A stretch of 64,000 bases of DNA, taken from assembly GCA_050949885.1 (NCBI GenBank), contig JBMNGO010000002.1, forward strand, positions 124,001-188,000. Direction: 5' to 3'. Numbering within the stretch: position 1 is the stretch's first letter; each line of letters starts with the position of its first letter. The notes below the pieces were generated by a model. The model saw only the letters and a program-made list of their open reading frames with translations. It had not been told where the DNA came from and did no database searches. The position numbers and the translations under genes are program-made. Of the stretch, positions 61,307 to 64,000 are shown piece by piece. Origin of the DNA: JBMNGO01 sp050949885 (GTDB taxonomy: Bacteria; Bacillota; Syntrophomonadia; Syntrophomonadales; Syntrophomonadaceae).

Positions 61307-61339
61307 ACTCATTCCCCCATCTCTAAGGTTTGTCCACTC

Positions 61340-61372
61340 ATTATAGCAATCTGGGGCAGGGGTATTTTGTAA
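61340..61372 (-). promoter_or_regulatory. Probable Spo0A-dependent promoter of spoIIE
   Basis: On the minus strand TTACAA (61367-61372), a 21-nt spacer and a perfect TATAAT (61340-61345) lie 33 nt before the start. In Bacillus subtilis the Spo0A-controlled spoIIE and spoIIG promoters have 21-22 bp spacers. I could not place a clear 0A box. Confidence 0.6.
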
Positions 61373-61525
61373 TTAGAAGGCAGGTATTATGTTTTTATTA
61401 ATACAAAATATTTGCCATTGGCTGACGAGTGAACAGAATTTGATTTGCTTCAACAACTTTGGAAAAAAAAGAGGATGAGAAACCAATGAAAGTGAGAAAA
61501 ATACTCGGTTAAAAGGTTACTTCTT

Positions 61526-62401
61526 TTATTCTAATATTTCCTTCCAGACCAAACCTTCAAGGAGATCACTTTCGCTAACGATTGCCTCTTTTTTATGCAA
61601 ATAATCCATTAGAAGAAGTATTATTAAGGTGCCCTGGGGCATGATATCAGCTCTGGCCGGCTGCAAGCCAGGGATAGTCTTTCTCTGGTCAAGAGACAGG
61701 CTGTTTAGGCGTAACAATATATCCTCAATTTCAGTACGTCTCAAGATATGCCCGTGGATTAGCTCCGGCTGATACTGGGTCATGCCCAGCTTAATGGCCG
61801 CTAGGCTGGTAGCAGTACCTCCGGTTAGAACCAATGGTTGCTTTTCTAAAAGGTTACTTCCCAGTGGAATTACAGAAATAGCTCGGAGGATTTCTTCTTT
61901 ATACATGCCTAGCTCGGTGGCCCTAACAGCTCCTACCGGCAAGGAAACTTTTTTTAAGGTATCACTCTGGCTGAAAATAATCTCCGTACTTCCTCCTCCC
62001 AGGTCTACGACAATGAAATTTTCTGCCAGGTTCAGACCCTTCTTTACGCCCAGAAATCCCAGGTAAGCTTCTTCATCCCCGGATATTACATCAATATTAA
62101 GACCACATCGTTCCTTGGCTTGTTTAATAAATTCCTCCCGGTTGTTTGCTTCACGGACCGCGCTGGTGGCAACGGCTTTTATTTTTTGAGCACCCATTTG
62201 GTTGGCATATCCCATAAATTCAGTTAAGCCTATCAGTGTCCTTTCCATAGCCTTTTGACTCAAGATATGAGAGTTGCCCACTCCCTCCCCTAGCCGAGTT
62301 GTTTTTATTTTTCTGGCCAAGGGATACAACCGGTCATCCTCTAAGTTGGCAACCAGCAACCTGATGGAGTTGGTTCCAATATCCAATACAGCAATCTTCA
62401 A
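61526..62401 (-). CDS. Ppx/GppA phosphatase family protein
   Basis: The 291-residue protein is of the exopolyphosphatase/guanosine pentaphosphatase family. ASKHA-fold signatures are AVLDIGTNSIRLLVAN, TTRLGEGV, GDEEAYLGF and VVDLGGGSTEII, with the adenosine-like loop LTGGTATSLAAI. It lacks the C-terminal HD domain of the long forms, so it is a short, catalytic-core-only member; polyphosphate or (p)ppGpp as substrate is open. The start is TTG 62401 with GGAG 8 nt upstream. Confidence 0.93.
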   Translation of the reverse strand: MKIAVLDIGTNSIRLLVANLEDDRLYPLARKIKTTRLGEGVGNSHILSQKAMERTLIGLTEFMGYANQMGAQKIKAVATSAVREANNREEFIKQAKERCGLNIDVISGDEEAYLGFLGVKKGLNLAENFIVVDLGGGSTEIIFSQSDTLKKVSLPVGAVRATELGMYKEEILRAISVIPLGSNLLEKQPLVLTGGTATSLAAIKLGMTQYQPELIHGHILRRTEIEDILLRLNSLSLDQRKTIPGLQPARADIMPQGTLIILLLMDYLHKKEAIVSESDLLEGLVWKEILE

Positions 62402-62420
62402 AATATACGCTCCTTTTATA

Positions 62421-62487
62421 CCAAGAAGACGGTTCTCCCGCTCTTACGCAAAACATTCGTGTAAGAGCGGGAGAACCGTCCTCTTGG
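62421..62487. repeat. Near-perfect 29-bp-arm palindrome (REP-like, E)
   Basis: The left arm is 62421-62449 (CCAAGAAGACGGTTCTCCCG then CTCTTACGC) and the right arm 62459-62487, with a 9-nt loop; 27 of 29 positions pair. It fills the gap between the S1-domain gene and the Ppx/GppA gene. As RNA it would be a very stable hairpin and may limit read-through, though a T tract is missing. The GACGGTTCT core links it to palindromes A and B. Confidence 0.93.
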
Positions 62488-62503
62488 CCCCGTTTTATAT
62501 ATC

Positions 62504-62965
62504 CTAGTTACCTCTATGCCTTTTTTTCGGCTCCAGTTTGTTCTTGAGTTGTTGCATTCTCTCATCACTCTCTTTGAGGAACTTGGCAATCTTATCATCA
62601 AGACTGGGAGAATTGGATGGAGTGCCTCCTGAACCCCTTGGATTACTCTTGCCTATCGTTCTATTGCTGTGGTATGGGCTAGCTGCATCTACAGTTTTTG
62701 CTTTAGTCTCTTCCCTTTTGGGTAAAGCCTGTTTAATGGATAACCCTATCTTTTTTCCAGCAACACTTAAAACTTTAACCTTAACGGTTTGCCCTTCTTG
62801 AATAAAATCCTTAACATCCTTTACGTAAGTATCTGCAATCTCAGAGATGTGAACCAATCCTACAACTCCCCCAGGAAGTTCGACAAAAGCTCCAAAATTG
62901 GTAATACCTTGAACCTTGCCATCCACAATACTTCCAGGCACAATATTGGTTTGTTCAGTTGGCAT
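62504..62965 (-). CDS. S1 RNA-binding domain protein (YabR-like)
   Basis: The 153-residue product has an N-terminal S1 domain (about 8-80; GSIVDGKVQGITNFGAFVEL, GLVHISEIAD, VKVKVLSVAGKKIGLSIKQA). A disordered Ser/Pro/Asn-rich linker and a basic, helical C-terminus (DDKIAKFLKESDERMQQLKN) follow. It corresponds to YabR of Bacillus by domain plan and position after divIC. ATG 62965 is used; the alternative TTG 62986 is itself part of the Shine-Dalgarno region (GAGGGGG). Confidence 0.92.
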   Translation of the reverse strand: MPTEQTNIVPGSIVDGKVQGITNFGAFVELPGGVVGLVHISEIADTYVKDVKDFIQEGQTVKVKVLSVAGKKIGLSIKQALPKREETKAKTVDAASPYHSNRTIGKSNPRGSGGTPSNSPSLDDKIAKFLKESDERMQQLKNKLEPKKRHRGN

Positions 62966-63049
62966 ATAACAAAAGATCCCCCTCAATAGCTGTTATATAC
63001 CATTTTATCGAACAGCACTAAGGTAGTCAATATCATTCAGCACCTGAGC

Positions 63050-63358
63050 TTAATTTTGTCTCACCGCTGGTATTATAGGTTTCTCCCCCTGCTTAACCAT
63101 TCCCAACTGTTCCCGGGCTATCTTTTCAATGGTCTCCCTAGAAGACATCTTATCCAAAGCCTGCTGCAACTCTTGCTGTTTTTGCTGCAACTCCAGCTTT
63201 TGCTGCTCAAGCTGGCTCTTGGTTTGTGCCAATTCCCAAACGTTAATGGCTCGGGGTAAAACTCCCACCAGAAGCAGAACACCTAGTAGCCCAGTAATTA
63301 TTAACTTAACTAACCGCTGCCTTTGGCTGTTATCTTTCAACTGCATCTTCCTCTTCAT
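63050..63358 (-). CDS. divIC: Septum formation initiator DivIC/FtsB-like
   Basis: This is a bitopic division protein of about 102 residues. It has a basic N-terminus, one membrane helix (about 17-37) and a Gln/Leu-rich coiled coil (about 42-72). The FtsB/DivIC C-terminal motif ETIEKIAREQLGMVKQGEK follows. It acts with FtsL and DivIB at the septum. Start choice is uncertain: ATG 63358 and ATG 63346 both lie inside the end of the upstream HTH gene; the stretch GAAGAGGAAG between them could serve as a Shine-Dalgarno. Overlap means coupling. Confidence 0.93.
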   Translation of the reverse strand: MKRKMQLKDNSQRQRLVKLIITGLLGVLLLVGVLPRAINVWELAQTKSQLEQQKLELQQKQQELQQALDKMSSRETIEKIAREQLGMVKQGEKPIIPAVRQN

Positions 63359-63563
63359 TATACAAACCCAAAGTATCCCCAGAAAGTATTATTACCACTT
63401 CATACCCTTTGCTTCGTGCCCGATGATAAAGGGTTGATACCGTACTGGTGCTTATTTGTAGTTGCCTGGCTATTTCATCGGTATTTTTACCCATTTCCTT
63501 TAATACAACTACTTGTCTTTCCCTAAAGCTGAGTTTTTCCGCTCCCCGGATTTCAATCCTCAT
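63330..63563 (-). CDS. Small sigma-region-4/LuxR-like HTH protein
   Basis: The 77-residue product has residues 10-55 reading as a helix-turn-helix like that of sigma-70 region 4 or LuxR: LSFRERQVVVLKEMGKNTDE, then IARQLQISTSTVSTLYHRAR. A short acidic tail follows (LYNEEEDAVER). It has no receiver or sigma region 2. It overlaps divIC by 29 nt, so it is co-expressed with a division gene. The ATG follows AGAAGG. Its target is unknown. Confidence 0.82.
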   Translation of the reverse strand: MRIEIRGAEKLSFRERQVVVLKEMGKNTDEIARQLQISTSTVSTLYHRARSKGYEVVIILSGDTLGLYNEEEDAVER

Positions 63564-63572
63564 TGCAACCTT

Positions 63573-63604
63573 CTATCCACATTTTATCCACAATCTGTGG
63601 ACAA
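63573..63604. promoter_or_regulatory. Cluster of three DnaA-box-like sites
   Basis: CTATCCACA (63573-63581), TTATCCACA (63584-63592, perfect) and, inverted, TTGTCCACA (63596-63604) lie within 32 nt, directly upstream of the HTH–divIC start. DnaA may regulate this operon or be titrated here. No AT-rich unwinding region or dnaA/dnaN gene is adjacent, so an origin is unlikely. The remaining gap to 63841 shows nothing I can support. Confidence 0.6.
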
Positions 63605-63841
63605 ATTTAGTACATAATTCTTCGCTTAATCGGAGGGAAATTCCTGCTTTTCTAAAAATAAAGTTTTTTGTGTGTTTGCAAATGTTGGAGTGGCCATCCA
63701 ATTATCTACATTTGAAAACACAACAGGAGATTAGGCTGGGGACAAATAGTGTATCCAAAGATCATTAACTCATGGCCGACGAAATTCCATCCAAGTTGTT
63801 TAAACCAGAGTGGTTTAGCCAAATACTGGTGCTCTTTACTT

Positions 63842-64000
63842 CTAGTCATCTGCCGGCGGAGGATTTTTCTTAAATCTGTTATTAATGGTTTTCAGGTAGA
63901 TAAACAATATACGAAATGGTTTTTTTAATATCCCGGCCACAGATTGGAGAAACTTAAATACTAATCTGGCCAAACGGTAAAAGGGCGTTTCCAATCGTTT
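63842..64000 (-). CDS. C-terminal end of a YabQ-like spore cortex protein (cut by window edge)
   Basis: Fifty-two codons before a TAG stop give a basic, aromatic-rich tail (RLARLVFKFLQSV, ILKKPFRILFIYLKTI) ending PPPADD. YabQ is a membrane protein of spore cortex formation encoded just before divIC in Bacillus and clostridia. Assignment rests on this position and on the basic amphipathic tail; the main domain is outside the window. Confidence 0.5.
   Translation of the reverse strand, partial: KRLETPFYRLARLVFKFLQSVAGILKKPFRILFIYLKTINNRFKKNPPPADD

Noticed and set aside
63564..63841. Replication origin at the DnaA-box cluster
   Set aside because: Only three boxes, no AT-rich unwinding element, and no dnaA, dnaN, gyr or rpmH nearby.

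Overview
The window reads as chromosome of an endospore-forming, low-to-moderate G+C Firmicute of clostridial type. Evidence: spoIIE and a yabQ-like gene end, and the divIC–yabR–spoIIE–tilS–ftsH–folP–folB–folK–dusB–lysS gene order known from Bacillus. It also has an SLH-domain protease with csaB, several copper-amine-oxidase-like 'stalk' domain proteins, and frequent TTG/GTG starts behind strong Shine-Dalgarno sequences. A syntrophomonad-like clostridium is my guess; no 16S or other decisive marker is present. No tRNA, rRNA or CRISPR array was recognised.

Layout. 1–1.9 kb: start of an F1Fo ATP synthase operon (atpZ-like, B, E, F; minus strand, running off the left edge). 2–5.3 kb: zinc-ribbon protein, comF and a DegS/DegU-like two-component pair. 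5.4–8.1 kb: phosphohexomutase and UDP-GlcNAc 2-epimerase. 8.2–17.5 kb: RND efflux operon (adaptor, pump, TetR), an S41 protease, a surface stalk protein and a TolC-like gene. The TolC-like gene's promoter carries almost the same palindrome as the RND promoter. 17.5–21.9 kb: a large stalk-domain surface protein, with an ECF sigma factor and zinc anti-sigma factor pointing away from it. The sigma gene and the surface-protein gene share a near-identical 30-bp ECF-type promoter. 21.9–29.2 kb: giant subtilisin/SLH protease, a cell-wall amidase, three ~176-bp tandem repeats and a 26-aa holin-like toxin ORF. 29.2–37.5 kb: LCP ligase, TagO/WecA-type transferase, csaB, two glycosyltransferases, a Wzy/O-antigen-ligase-like protein and two accessory membrane proteins.

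37.5–45.8 kb: lysS, greA, an uncharacterised three-gene set including a 'quinate 5-dehydrogenase'-like protein, dusB, coaX, a P1-family peptidase, and bioY under a clear BirA operator. 45.8–54.8 kb: a long vitamin/cofactor run, read folP→folB→folK→PanG-like reductase→panB→panC→panD→nadA→nadB→nadC, interrupted between nadA and nadB by a ~190-bp MITE. An inverted copy of the MITE lies after lysS. 54.8–64 kb: ndk, ftsH, tilS, spoIIE, Ppx/GppA, an S1-domain protein, divIC, a small HTH protein with a DnaA-box cluster in front of it, and the end of a yabQ-like gene.

How the parts fit. Most of the middle of the window concerns the cell surface. Precursor enzymes and the TagO/LCP/csaB set would build and attach a pyruvylated wall polymer, SLH proteins would bind it, and stalk-domain proteins, an amidase and proteases would work on or in the wall. 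An ECF sigma factor and a TetR regulator plausibly control parts of this. The right half is housekeeping: cofactor synthesis, translation, sporulation and division. Small non-coding repeats (REP-like palindromes, MITEs, a tandem array) sit in many intergenic gaps.
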